DNA from: Bacteroidales bacterium
GTDB taxonomy: Bacteria; Bacteroidota; Bacteroidia; Bacteroidales; UBA932
DNA: 50,310 nt
Assembly (NCBI GenBank): GCA_023227835.1
Contig: JALOCI010000019.1
Span: forward strand, 1-50,310
Direction of reading: 5' to 3'
Below the pieces are notes generated by a model, which worked only from the letters and a program-made list of their open reading frames with translations, was not told the DNA's origin and searched no databases. The translations under genes and the position numbers were made by a program. Numbering within the stretch: the first letter of the stretch is position 1; every line of letters starts with the position of its first letter. This document shows positions 35,794-44,767 of this stretch, in pieces.

Positions 35794-38700
35794 ATGAAAA
35801 CTTTTTCACTACGGCAATTCATTTTGCTGTCGCTCTTTCTAACGTTTCTGTTTCCTCCGCTTGCAAAAGGAATTCCTCAACAGGAAAGGATAACAATTAA
35901 CCTTAAAAACGTAAAGATTGTCGAGTTCTTCCAGGAGATTGAAAAAATCACTGCTTACAAATTCTTTTACAAAACCTCTCAGATAGAGGCTGTTCCATTA
36001 ATTTCAGTGGAGACGAAGGATCTTCCGCTAACATCTGTCCTTGATCTTGTTTTTGCCAAGGCCGGGCTGACCTATACTTTAAATGACAACCAGATTGTGG
36101 TTCAACAGAAGGAGGGAAAACAGTCAAAAGCAAAGAAAAAGGTTACAGGAACCATAACTTTTGCACAGGACGGTACACCCATTCCTTATGCAAACATACA
36201 AGTAAAAGGTGTTCATGGTATGGGGGCCACTACAGATGTGTCCGGAAAATTTGCCATTGACGATTTGCCTGAAAATGCAGTTCTGGTTGTATCGTATATT
36301 GGATATACGCCTCAGGAGATAGCTGTAAAAGATAAGAATGTTGTAGACGTAGCTCTTTTGGAGGACGTGGCAAAACTACAGGAGGTATTTGTTACCGGTT
36401 ATTATACTCAGAAGAGGGAGAGTTTTACCGGCTCTGCTGTATCCGTTTCGGGTGAAGATCTGAGGAGAATAGGAACACAAAATCTTCTTGCAAACATACA
36501 GGTGATAGATCCGTCTTTCAGACAGGTTGTTAACAATACGGCCGGATCTGACCCAAACGCCCTGCCAGAGTTTCAGGTACGAGGTGCTACAGCAATAAAC
36601 ACCGGAACAACCTCTTCGACGGATGCTTTGGACAGAAGGACTCTGAGCTCTACCAATCCAAACCTTCCCACTTTTATTCTTGACGGATACCAGGTCTCGA
36701 TAGAAAAAGTGTACGACCTTGATATTAACAGGGTTGAATCCATTACGCTGCTTAAGGATGCTGCAGCAACCGCAATATACGGTTCAAGAGCTTCTAACGG
36801 AGTCCTTGTTATAAAGACAAAAGATCCTAAAGAGGGACAACTCTCTGTTGCATACAATTTTGAAACAACCATCTCAACTCCTGATCTTTCAGTATACAAA
36901 TTGCTTAATGCAAAAGAAAAACTTGAATATGAAATTCTTGCAGGACTTTATGAGCCTACTGTTAATATTTCTGAAGATGAGCAAATAGCCAACTATACAA
37001 AGAAAAGAGAGTATCTTGCAGCAGGAGTCAATACCGACTGGATAGCCAGACCTGTAAGAAATTCATTTGGCCAGAAGCACTCTATGTATATTGAGGGTGG
37101 CTCTAAATCTATTCGTTACGGGATGGATCTGAGGTATCAGACATCAGACGGAGTTATGAAAGGCTCTGGCCGTGACAGACTTGGAATAGGCATGAACCTG
37201 TCATACAATTACAATGAAAAACTTCTTTTCAAGAATTACCTGTCGGTTGAGAGTGTAAAATCCAGAAACTCGCCTTATGGCAGTTTCGCTACTTATGTTC
37301 AGCAAAACCCATATTATCCCATTGTAGATCAGAATGGAAACTATATAAGGGAGATGGAGATATGGCAACACCAACAGACAAACGGGGCTGTTACCGAGTC
37401 GACCGTTCTTAACCCGCTTTATGATGCCAGATTGAATAGCTTTGACAGGTCTGAATATGCAAACATTACAGATCAGTTTTCACTGGAGTGGAACATATTA
37501 CCAGGAATGCGCTTCCGCTCATCATTAAGCTTTTCTTCAATCCGGTCAACATCAGATGCATTTACATCACCGCTTGACAATGACTACTATGCATATGCAG
37601 CTGAGGATTATATCAAGAGAGGCAGCTATATGTACACAACCGGAAACACAAATAATATTGATGGTCAGGCCGTGTTAACTTACAGTAAGGGATTCAACCG
37701 GCATTTCATAAACTTTGCCCTGGGTTCTAACATTACGACCAGTACTACAGACAACAGAGGCATCAGAGCTATCGGATTTACAAATGACAGATTCACCCAA
37801 CTTGGATTTGCCAATGCATACCAGACCAGCGATTCTCCTGTTAGCCAGGTTGTAAAGAGCAGGCTGTTCGGTACATTTTCCAGTATAAACTACTCATACG
37901 CAAACAAATATCTGTTTGACTTCTCCCTAAGGGTTGACGGTTCGTCGAAGTTCGGATCAGAAAATAAATATGCACCATTTTGGTCGACAGGTATCGGATG
38001 GAATATGCATAAGGAGAAGTTCATGGAAAACACAATTTTCAGTGAATTAAAACTTAGAGCTACTACCGGTTTCCTCGGTGAGGTCTCTTTTGACCCTTAT
38101 ATGTCAAAGACCATCTATGAATATTATACGCAAAACTGGTATTCCACAGGTGTAGGTGCGGGTTATCTGGGTTATGGTAATGAGCTTCTTAAATGGCAGA
38201 GAACACAGACATCCGATCTGGGTATTGATCTCGGACTCTTTGAAAACAGGGTGTGGGTTTCCGGACGTTACTATTACAAAAGGACAAAGGATCTGCTTGC
38301 TGATATAAACACTGCTCCGTCTCTTGGTTTTTCAAGTTATAAATCAAATCTTGGAGAGCTTGAAAATAAAGGAGTGGAGTTAAATTTCAGGGTAGACCTG
38401 CTGAGAAAAAACAAGAACTGGAGGGTAAACCTGAATGGAAACCTTTCTCACAATAAAAATAAGATACTCAACATCTCTGAAGCATTGAAAGCCTACAACC
38501 AGGATTTGATTTCGGATGACGAAAACGATTACACCAGACCGATACCTCAATATGTGGAAGGGCAGTCTCTGTCTATGATATATGCAGTAAGATCACTTGG
38601 CATTGACACTCAGACCGGAAAGGAGATCTACGTTAAGAGGGACGGCTCCCTGACATATACATACAGCGCTTCAGACATGGTTCCGATTGCCGAGTCAGCT

Positions 38701-39150
38701 CCGAAAGCAGAGGGTTTTCTCGGTGCAACAGTCTCTTACAAGCGCTTTATTCTGACAGCCAACATGCACTACAAGTTCGGAGGTTATATGTTCAACCAGA
38801 CACTTGTCGACAGGGTTGAAAACGCTGATCCTCGTTATAATGTTGACAGAAGAGCTCTTGAGCAGAGATGGCAGAAACCCGGAGATGTGGCATTTTTCAA
38901 ATCCATCACCAGCACATCGCTTACAAGGGCAACATCACGTTTCGTTCAGAAAGATAACGAGATGGGTTTGACTTCGATTAACCTTACTTATGAGCTTCCG
39001 AAAGCGACAGCAAAGAAGCTGTATATGGAGAACCTCCGTTTCGGCATTAATATGGGTGAGACATGGAAATGGTCCTCTGTAAATATAGAGAGAGGTATTG
39101 ACTACCCATTTTCGAGGACAATGACATTTTCAATAACTGCACAATTTTAA
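35794..39150 (+). CDS. SusC/RagA TonB-dependent receptor with STN signalling domain
   Basis: 1118-residue outer-membrane transporter. Signal peptide about 1-27. An STN domain (about 31-110, ITINLKNVKIVEFFQEIEKI to DNQIVVQQ) allows trans-envelope signalling to FecR. A carboxypeptidase-regulatory-like domain follows (VTGTITFAQDGTPIPYANIQ), then the TonB-box and plug region (EVFVTGYYTQKRESFTGS, LLKDAAATAIYGSRASNGVL). The 22-strand barrel ends in Phe (MTFSITAQF), as expected for BamA-inserted barrels. It pairs with the SusD-like protein 12 bases downstream. The ligand is unknown; no polysaccharide-degrading enzyme is encoded nearby. Confidence 0.96.
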   Translation: MKTFSLRQFILLSLFLTFLFPPLAKGIPQQERITINLKNVKIVEFFQEIEKITAYKFFYKTSQIEAVPLISVETKDLPLTSVLDLVFAKAGLTYTLNDNQIVVQQKEGKQSKAKKKVTGTITFAQDGTPIPYANIQVKGVHGMGATTDVSGKFAIDDLPENAVLVVSYIGYTPQEIAVKDKNVVDVALLEDVAKLQEVFVTGYYTQKRESFTGSAVSVSGEDLRRIGTQNLLANIQVIDPSFRQVVNNTAGSDPNALPEFQVRGATAINTGTTSSTDALDRRTLSSTNPNLPTFILDGYQVSIEKVYDLDINRVESITLLKDAAATAIYGSRASNGVLVIKTKDPKEGQLSVAYNFETTISTPDLSVYKLLNAKEKLEYEILAGLYEPTVNISEDEQIANYTKKREYLAAGVNTDWIARPVRNSFGQKHSMYIEGGSKSIRYGMDLRYQTSDGVMKGSGRDRLGIGMNLSYNYNEKLLFKNYLSVESVKSRNSPYGSFATYVQQNPYYPIVDQNGNYIREMEIWQHQQTNGAVTESTVLNPLYDARLNSFDRSEYANITDQFSLEWNILPGMRFRSSLSFSSIRSTSDAFTSPLDNDYYAYAAEDYIKRGSYMYTTGNTNNIDGQAVLTYSKGFNRHFINFALGSNITTSTTDNRGIRAIGFTNDRFTQLGFANAYQTSDSPVSQVVKSRLFGTFSSINYSYANKYLFDFSLRVDGSSKFGSENKYAPFWSTGIGWNMHKEKFMENTIFSELKLRATTGFLGEVSFDPYMSKTIYEYYTQNWYSTGVGAGYLGYGNELLKWQRTQTSDLGIDLGLFENRVWVSGRYYYKRTKDLLADINTAPSLGFSSYKSNLGELENKGVELNFRVDLLRKNKNWRVNLNGNLSHNKNKILNISEALKAYNQDLISDDENDYTRPIPQYVEGQSLSMIYAVRSLGIDTQTGKEIYVKRDGSLTYTYSASDMVPIAESAPKAEGFLGATVSYKRFILTANMHYKFGGYMFNQTLVDRVENADPRYNVDRRALEQRWQKPGDVAFFKSITSTSLTRATSRFVQKDNEMGLTSINLTYELPKATAKKLYMENLRFGINMGETWKWSSVNIERGIDYPFSRTMTFSITAQF

Positions 39151-39162
39151 ACATTAGACATC

Positions 39163-40653
39163 ATGAAAAATTATATATCAATATTTTGCATCGGCGTGTT
39201 TATGTTGACCTCCTGCAGCAAATGGCTTGACGTCAGACCTGAATCGGAAGTCGATATGGAGACACTACTCCAGACAGAGACCGGTTTTCAAGAGGCTCTC
39301 AACGGGGTATACACAAACTGCAACACAACTTCAATTTACGGAGAACTAATATGCGGTTTCCCGGACTATCTGGCCGGAATTTACTCACAGAACACTCTGA
39401 GCGGCATGTCAAACAATGAGTACAAACCTTTCTTTACCTATGATTATCAGGACGAAGATGTTATCCGTAAGTGTGATATGGTATGGAGTTCAATGTACAA
39501 GGCAATTGCACTTTGTAATATTATACTGGAAAAGATTGATGCAAAAGAGAAAATATTTACCGGTAATAACTATGAGATAATCAAAGGCGAGGCACTTGCT
39601 CTGAGAGGATATCTCTATTTTGACCTTCTCAGACTATTCGGCCCCTCTTATGCAAGTAATCCTTCAGCCAAAGCAATTCCTTATATTACAGAGTTTTCAC
39701 TTAAAGGAGCACCACAATCCACAGTGACAGAGATTCTGGACAAAATCCTTTCAGATCTAAATGCCGGAAAAACTCTGCTTAAAGGTGTTGATCCTATTCT
39801 TACAGAGAAATATGTTGTTGGCTATCCTTTCGTAAAAGGGGACGAGACAACCGAGCTTACAAATGAGGCTACTGAACAGGATATATTCAGCAATACAAGA
39901 AGAGACAGGCTTAACTATTATGCCGTATGCGGCGAACTTGCGAGAGTTTACCTTTACAAAAACGATAAGGTGAATGCTCTTTTAAATGCCAAAGAGGTAA
40001 TCGATTCTCAAAAATTTCCATGGGCGACAATAGAGAGGGTGACAACAAGTGATCAGCAATACAGAGACAGGATATTTTATACTGAACTGGTTTTCGGATT
40101 ATATGCTCCGCCATTGGAAGACAACCTTACAGCCAAATTTGAGAATGGGCAACAGGGGCTTTTTTCTGATATGGTTTATTTCAACAATGCCTTTGAGACA
40201 GGTTCCGGCGGACCTGGCGGGACTGATATCAGATATGCGAATATGTATACACAATATTCGGGATCAAGTATGCTGGTTTATAAATACCACTGTGATACGG
40301 AGGATAATATGTATGAACTTCGTCTGCCGGCAATGCGTCTAAGTGAGATGTACTACATTGCCGCAGAGAGTATCTTTGATACAAATCCGGTTCAGGCGTG
40401 GCTCTATTTCAATACAGTACGCTTTCAGAGAGGTATCCCAACAACTCTTACAGGAGATAAAAGCCTGTTTATGTCAGAATTAATAAAAGAGTATAGAAAA
40501 GAGTTCTTTGCAGAGGGTCAGCTTTTCTATCTGTTTAAAAGACTGAACTTGCCTGTAGCTGCTATAAACGGTACTACAACTCCGGCGAGTGATAAGATAT
40601 TTGTGCTTCCACTCCCGGATGCAGAGGTACAATACGGAAAAATAACCAAATAA
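39163..40653 (+). CDS. SusD/RagB nutrient-binding lipoprotein
   Basis: Surface lipoprotein that caps the SusC-like barrel and delivers ligand. 496 residues with lipobox Cys18 (MLTSC). The N-terminal signature SKWLDVRPESEVD and the helix ALRGYLYFDLLRLFG are classic for the family, with TPR-like helices through the middle and the C-terminal block MRLSEMYYIAAES and YRKEFFAEGQLFYLFKRL. It directly follows the receptor and precedes the DUF4843 gene. Ligand unknown. Confidence 0.96.
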   Translation: MKNYISIFCIGVFMLTSCSKWLDVRPESEVDMETLLQTETGFQEALNGVYTNCNTTSIYGELICGFPDYLAGIYSQNTLSGMSNNEYKPFFTYDYQDEDVIRKCDMVWSSMYKAIALCNIILEKIDAKEKIFTGNNYEIIKGEALALRGYLYFDLLRLFGPSYASNPSAKAIPYITEFSLKGAPQSTVTEILDKILSDLNAGKTLLKGVDPILTEKYVVGYPFVKGDETTELTNEATEQDIFSNTRRDRLNYYAVCGELARVYLYKNDKVNALLNAKEVIDSQKFPWATIERVTTSDQQYRDRIFYTELVFGLYAPPLEDNLTAKFENGQQGLFSDMVYFNNAFETGSGGPGGTDIRYANMYTQYSGSSMLVYKYHCDTEDNMYELRLPAMRLSEMYYIAAESIFDTNPVQAWLYFNTVRFQRGIPTTLTGDKSLFMSELIKEYRKEFFAEGQLFYLFKRLNLPVAAINGTTTPASDKIFVLPLPDAEVQYGKITK

Positions 40654-40663
40654 AAGAGAAATC

Positions 40664-41524
40664 ATGAAAAATAGCATACTTACAAGTTTTCTCATAATAC
40701 TTTTGCTTGGCTCATGTCAGAAAGCAGAGGAGATGAAGTTTGTCGGAGAGACATGTGCTGTATTCGGCACAAGTCCTGATACACTAAAACATATTGTTTA
40801 CTCTTTCCTGGAACATCCCGAGGCATCAGGTGTGGATACAATACTTATTCCGGTGCGAATCATGGGAAACAGGGCCTCTTATGACAGGTTAATAACTATT
40901 TCGGTTGTTAACTCTAAAAGCACAGCGATTAAGGAGACACATTACAAACCATTGGAAAATTCATATACAATGCCGGCTGACTCAGGCTTGGTATATATCC
41001 CGCTTATTGTCAGAAACACAGACCCAAAACTGAGTCTTGAACCGGTTAAACTTGCACTTAAAATAGAGGCTAATTCCGACTTCGGTTCATTTCCTGCAAT
41101 GCAGTCCACAATTGTGACATTTTCGAATACAATAAAAAAACCTGTATGGTGGGATTATTGGCAAGCAAGTCAGAGTTCGTTCCCTGAATTCTCGGTTACT
41201 GCATATGGCCTTGTGACAAAGGTTACCGGCAGGACAGAGTTTGAGACATCTGCCGGAGGGGACATGTCTTTGTTTTATATTTCAGTGTACTCCATGCTGA
41301 ATGTGTGGACACCGTTCTTCAATGCAGCTACCTCAGGTGTGCTGACACTCAGGGCCTGGATTGAGAGTCATCCTGGTTGGGTGTTGGTTAAACACACAGG
41401 GGATGAATACTATGATTTTTACCAGGAACTCTATGCCTCAACAAAGTATAAATACGGGCCGGTTTCTGCCGGATCAACCGTTTTTGGATTCTTTGACGAG
41501 AATGGAGAGGTGGTGTCAAAATAA
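40664..41524 (+). CDS. DUF4843 domain lipoprotein
   Basis: 286 residues with lipobox Cys18 (LLLGSC). Mostly beta-rich, with the N-terminal segment (TLIPVRIMGNRASYDRLITI-like, about residues 62-80) and THYKPLENSYTMPADSGLVY typical of DUF4843 proteins, which sit immediately after SusD genes. It probably serves as an extra surface subunit of the receptor complex. Ten bases after the SusD-like gene and 20 before the PKD-like gene, so in the same operon. Biochemical function is not known for the family. Confidence 0.82.
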   Translation: MKNSILTSFLIILLLGSCQKAEEMKFVGETCAVFGTSPDTLKHIVYSFLEHPEASGVDTILIPVRIMGNRASYDRLITISVVNSKSTAIKETHYKPLENSYTMPADSGLVYIPLIVRNTDPKLSLEPVKLALKIEANSDFGSFPAMQSTIVTFSNTIKKPVWWDYWQASQSSFPEFSVTAYGLVTKVTGRTEFETSAGGDMSLFYISVYSMLNVWTPFFNAATSGVLTLRAWIESHPGWVLVKHTGDEYYDFYQELYASTKYKYGPVSAGSTVFGFFDENGEVVSK

Positions 41525-41544
41525 TATTAGAATAAGATATAATT

Positions 41545-42981
41545 ATGAAAAATATATATTTACTGTTAATTACAGCCGTTGTGCTTTCCATTTCCTCTTG
41601 CACCATCGAGGATCATGGTAATTATGACTACGTGGAGGTCCCAAAGCCTGTCGTTGAAAACCTTGATGATGAATACAGCGTACTTCTCGGAGAGAAGCTC
41701 ACTGTCACACCAACCGTAAGTATTGAAGGTAAGGCTGATTTCAGCTTTCATTGGAAAGTTTTGCTCTCAAATGGTTATGTTGAGTCAGACGGCCCGACAT
41801 TGACCTTCTCGCCGACCGCAGAAGTTGGCTCATGGTCTGCAAAACTTATACTTACCAACAATGTAAATGGAGCGAAATACATATATCCGTTTAAAATAAA
41901 CACTACAACAATCTTCAGTAAAGGTGTCATGGTTCTCAGTAATGAGGGCGGAGTTGCAAGACTCTCTTTCGTTAAGCCTGATAACAGCGTTATGCCAAGA
42001 ATCTACAAAACCATGAATGGAAAAGACCTCCCCAATGCTCCGCAACAGCTTGTGGCTGCCAATTTCTGGTGGGGTATGCAATTCTATTGGATTCTTTGTG
42101 GCGAAGGAGAAGATCCCGGAATGAAGCTTGATCCTAATACTTTAAGTGTTATGCGTACGGTACGGGAGAATTTTGTCGTTCCGGGCACAGATCAAATAAA
42201 ATTCGGATTCCAACACCAGAGATCAAATGGTTCGGCTCTTATTGGAATTATAAATGACAAGCTTGCACAGACGTATGCTCTCGGATACCCTCTTTCAGAT
42301 CCTTATGGAATGTGGGGAGACGGTTACCTTGTTAAAGGCGATGGTAATTACAAGATGGGGAATTCTTTTATTTATGTTGATTACCAATATATGTACGGAT
42401 ATGATGAAAATGGGAAGAAACTGATAAGATTCGGCTCTGACGGATCCTGGGTAGGTGATGCTTATGATGTTTCAACACCGCCAGCAGGCCAGACACAGGC
42501 GTTTGATCCGAAAAATATGGGAATGACAAAGGTCCTTTATATGTGCCTTATTGGTACAACACATTTCGCCTTTTGTCAGGATGCCGGCGGTACTGTTTAT
42601 GAATTCCAGTTCTCCAGGGTTCCTGCGGCCAAGGACATCATAACACCACTTATCAAGAGGCAGTTTGTAGGATCATCGATTGTAAAGAGCGATTCAAAAT
42701 GGTTATCCTCAGTTACTAATGAGTTTTATATATCATCAGGCGACAAGATATACAAGTACAACAGGATAACTCAGGATCTTTCCGCCCTTGCCGCAAACTT
42801 CAGTTCGGAACAAATAACCATGATGGAGTTTGCTGATGACAACACTCTTCTGGTGGGCGTTCAAAGCGGAAAAATATATTTTGTTGACATAACACTCGGA
42901 GTTGATGGAGCGATTATACCTTCAAAGACAATAAACGGTATCCCGGGTGCTCCTGTAGATGCATATATAAGAATGAATTAA
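41545..42981 (+). CDS. PKD-like family surface lipoprotein
   Basis: 478 residues with lipobox Cys19 (LSISSC). The first 120 residues form Ig/PKD-like strands (LGEKLTVTPTVSIEG, FHWKVLLSNG, PTLTFSPTAEVGSWSAKLIL). The rest is beta-rich with propeller-like strands (FYISSGDKIYKYNRITQDL, VGVQSGKIYFVDI). This arrangement after DUF4843 is a recurring SusCD accessory layout in Bacteroidota. It is likely displayed on the cell surface and binds the ligand or a partner. No catalytic residues are recognised. Confidence 0.8.
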   Translation: MKNIYLLLITAVVLSISSCTIEDHGNYDYVEVPKPVVENLDDEYSVLLGEKLTVTPTVSIEGKADFSFHWKVLLSNGYVESDGPTLTFSPTAEVGSWSAKLILTNNVNGAKYIYPFKINTTTIFSKGVMVLSNEGGVARLSFVKPDNSVMPRIYKTMNGKDLPNAPQQLVAANFWWGMQFYWILCGEGEDPGMKLDPNTLSVMRTVRENFVVPGTDQIKFGFQHQRSNGSALIGIINDKLAQTYALGYPLSDPYGMWGDGYLVKGDGNYKMGNSFIYVDYQYMYGYDENGKKLIRFGSDGSWVGDAYDVSTPPAGQTQAFDPKNMGMTKVLYMCLIGTTHFAFCQDAGGTVYEFQFSRVPAAKDIITPLIKRQFVGSSIVKSDSKWLSSVTNEFYISSGDKIYKYNRITQDLSALAANFSSEQITMMEFADDNTLLVGVQSGKIYFVDITLGVDGAIIPSKTINGIPGAPVDAYIRMN

Positions 42982-42982
42982 T

Positions 42983-44041
42983 ATGAAAAAAGTAGCCTGT
43001 TTATTTATAATATTCACATTGTCACTCTCGGTTCCTTCAAATGGTCAGGACAGGAGTGGTTTTAAAATAACCGGATCTATCCCGGGTCTGCCGGATTCGG
43101 ATATTTACCTTGCCTATATGGTTGAAGGGAAACAGATGACTGATACAGCTAAAGTCAAAGGCGGAGTCTTTGGTTTTGAGGGATCAATCAAATTTCCCGG
43201 TGTTGCTATGTTATTTAACTCTAACTATAGTGTACAGAGACTTTTCTTGTTGGACAACTCGCTTATTGAGATGAAAGGTGTTTATGGCCCTCCGGCAAAG
43301 ATAAGTGTAAGCGGCGCCAAAAATCAGACTGAGTTCGAAGATCTGGAGAAACAGGTGCAGGACAACAGAAGTGCTGTTATAGCCGCATCGGAACGAGGAG
43401 ACAAAAAACTTTCCGATTCGCTCTACAAGTATGAGGAGCGGATAATACTGAATTTTGTAAAAAGCCATCCTGACAGCTACTATAGTGCAAATCAGCTCTA
43501 CTACCACTCATCGGAAAAGAATCTTGAAGAGGTGGCTGCATTGTATGATAACTTCACCGATAGAGTAAAAAACTCTTCGGACGGCAAAAATGTGGCTGAA
43601 AGGATTGCAACTCTGAAGTTGGTTAAGGTTGGTCTGAAAGCTCTGGATTTTACTCAGAAAGACACATTGGGTAAAGATGTTCACCTTTCGGACTATAAAG
43701 GGAAATATGTTCTCCTTGAATTCTGGGCAAGCTGGTGTGGTCCGTGTCGCGCTGAGGGACCGAATATCTACAAGGCATATCAGAAATTCAAAGACTCGGG
43801 ACTGATTATTCTCGCAGTATCGCTAGACAAAGATGCAGCTCAGTGGAAAAAGGCTATAGTAAAGGATAATCTGCCATGGATACATGTGTCGGATTTAAAA
43901 TACTATAAGAACGAAGTGGCAGAATTGTACGGTGTACACGCAATACCGGCAAACTTTCTGATATCTCCCGAAGGAAAGATAATTGCTAAGGATCTTCGTG
44001 GTGAGAAGCTACATGAGGTATTGGGGCAGATTTTCAAATGA
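42983..44041 (+). CDS. TlpA-like thioredoxin protein with DUF4369 domain
   Basis: 352 residues, one base after the PKD-like stop, so translationally coupled. Signal peptide about 1-21 (ending SNGQ). The N-terminal DUF4369 beta domain starts at FKITGSIPGLPDSDIYLAYM. A helical linker spans about 115-205. The C-terminal thioredoxin fold has the redox motif C252-GP-C255 in FWASWCGPCRAEGP and the cis-proline at HAIPANFLI. It should act in the periplasm as a thiol oxidoreductase. Its place as last gene of the uptake operon suggests thiol or disulfide chemistry on the cargo or on the surface proteins, but that is inference. Confidence 0.9.
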   Translation: MKKVACLFIIFTLSLSVPSNGQDRSGFKITGSIPGLPDSDIYLAYMVEGKQMTDTAKVKGGVFGFEGSIKFPGVAMLFNSNYSVQRLFLLDNSLIEMKGVYGPPAKISVSGAKNQTEFEDLEKQVQDNRSAVIAASERGDKKLSDSLYKYEERIILNFVKSHPDSYYSANQLYYHSSEKNLEEVAALYDNFTDRVKNSSDGKNVAERIATLKLVKVGLKALDFTQKDTLGKDVHLSDYKGKYVLLEFWASWCGPCRAEGPNIYKAYQKFKDSGLIILAVSLDKDAAQWKKAIVKDNLPWIHVSDLKYYKNEVAELYGVHAIPANFLISPEGKIIAKDLRGEKLHEVLGQIFK

Positions 44042-44095
44042 ATGGCAGTTATTAATGTTTAGGTTAAGTTAGGTAGAATTTTAATGTCATTCGAC

Positions 44096-44135
44096 GAGGA
44101 GGCAGGAAACAAAGTTTCAGGCCTCCTCTTTTTTT
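44096..44135 (+). terminator. rho-independent terminator of the SusCD operon
   Basis: GAGGAGGC (44096-44103) pairs with GCCTCCTC (44121-44128), and inside it GAAAC (44106-44110) pairs with GTTTC (44114-44118). A run of seven T follows. It lies 54 bases after the TlpA-like stop. Confidence 0.88.
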
Positions 44136-44136
44136 A

Positions 44137-44360
44137 GTGGCACTGATTTTTAATCTTTATTCATCTCTGAAGGGATAAGGGGGGCAGTGGCGGCAGGTCT
44201 GTTGCTTGCCTAAGCATTTCCAATCAAAATGCTGACTCGCCTTCGGCTCAGACAGACGCATTTTGCTAATAAATGCTGTCGGCGCAACATTTCGCCCTAC
44301 CGCCAACGTCCCTCTTTTCCCTTCAGAGATTCAGAAAAAAGTTAGAAAAATCAGTGCCAC
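44137..44360. repeat. 224-base palindromic element
   Basis: The left end GTGGCACTGATTTTT is the exact reverse complement of the right end AAAAATCAGTGCCAC. The arms stay largely complementary for about 57 bases (including CTCTGAAGGGA against TCCCTTCAGAG). An inner pair, 44213-44232 and 44258-44277, repeats the pattern around a loop containing GCCTTCGGC. It would fold as one long stem in DNA or RNA. Confidence 0.82.
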
Positions 44361-44437
44361 GAATAAAGCACCCTGAAAACCTGCAAGAAACGGCGTCAAA
44401 AAAAACCAGTGTCCTTAAAATTGCCCGGCACTTTGGC

Positions 44438-44557
44438 GCAGTTTGAGGTATGTGTCTATATAGCAACTGTTTACAAATCGCATTTTTTGGATTTTCAAAA
44501 GATGTTCAAAAAATGCGATTCTAGAACACCTTAAAATCATGCACATACCACAAACTG
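44438..44557. repeat. 120-base palindromic element with a perfect inner stem
   Basis: Outer arms CAGTTTGAGGTATGTG (44438-44453) and CACATACCACAAACTG (44542-44557) pair with one mismatch. Inner arms AATCGCATTTTTTG (44476-44489) and CAAAAAATGCGATT (44507-44520) pair perfectly with a 17-base loop. The right arm runs into TGTGGCAAGGTCCCCCC. Confidence 0.82.
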
Positions 44558-44575
44558 TGGCAAGGTCCCCCCTTG

Positions 44576-44607
44576 TAAATATATTTTTATATATAAAGAT
44601 ATATTTA
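44576..44607. repeat. AT-rich hairpin
   Basis: TAAATATAT (44576-44584) is complementary to ATATATTTA (44599-44607). Low sequence complexity makes this weak, but it directly follows the larger palindromes. Confidence 0.4.
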
Positions 44608-44767
44608 TAAATTCACTCTCTAAACCGGCTGGGATTTAATGAATTGTGCAAGCCGTTCCTGTATTTTCATTTAAGGTTTTTCAGACAGATTAAAACTGTT
44701 TTTGCCGGCACATTGTAAAGTAGGGTAAATACAACGTCCAAAATATATCCAATTTAAAAATTGAAAC

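Larger units (their letters stand above)
44042..44767. other. long intergenic region with terminator and stacked palindromes
   Basis: No gene is supported in these 726 bases. From left to right they hold a strong terminator (44096-44135), a 224-base palindrome (44137-44360), the tail motif AAAACCAGTGTCCTT (44401-44415), a second palindrome (44438-44557) followed by GGCAAGGTCCCCCC, an AT-rich hairpin (44576-44607), and then about 160 bases of AT-rich sequence before the next propeller gene. I see no exact -7 element in that last stretch. Confidence 0.7.

Noticed and set aside
33858..44041. Classical polysaccharide utilisation locus
   Set aside because: SusC/SusD are present, but no carbohydrate-active enzyme is encoded in the window, so a glycan substrate is not supported.
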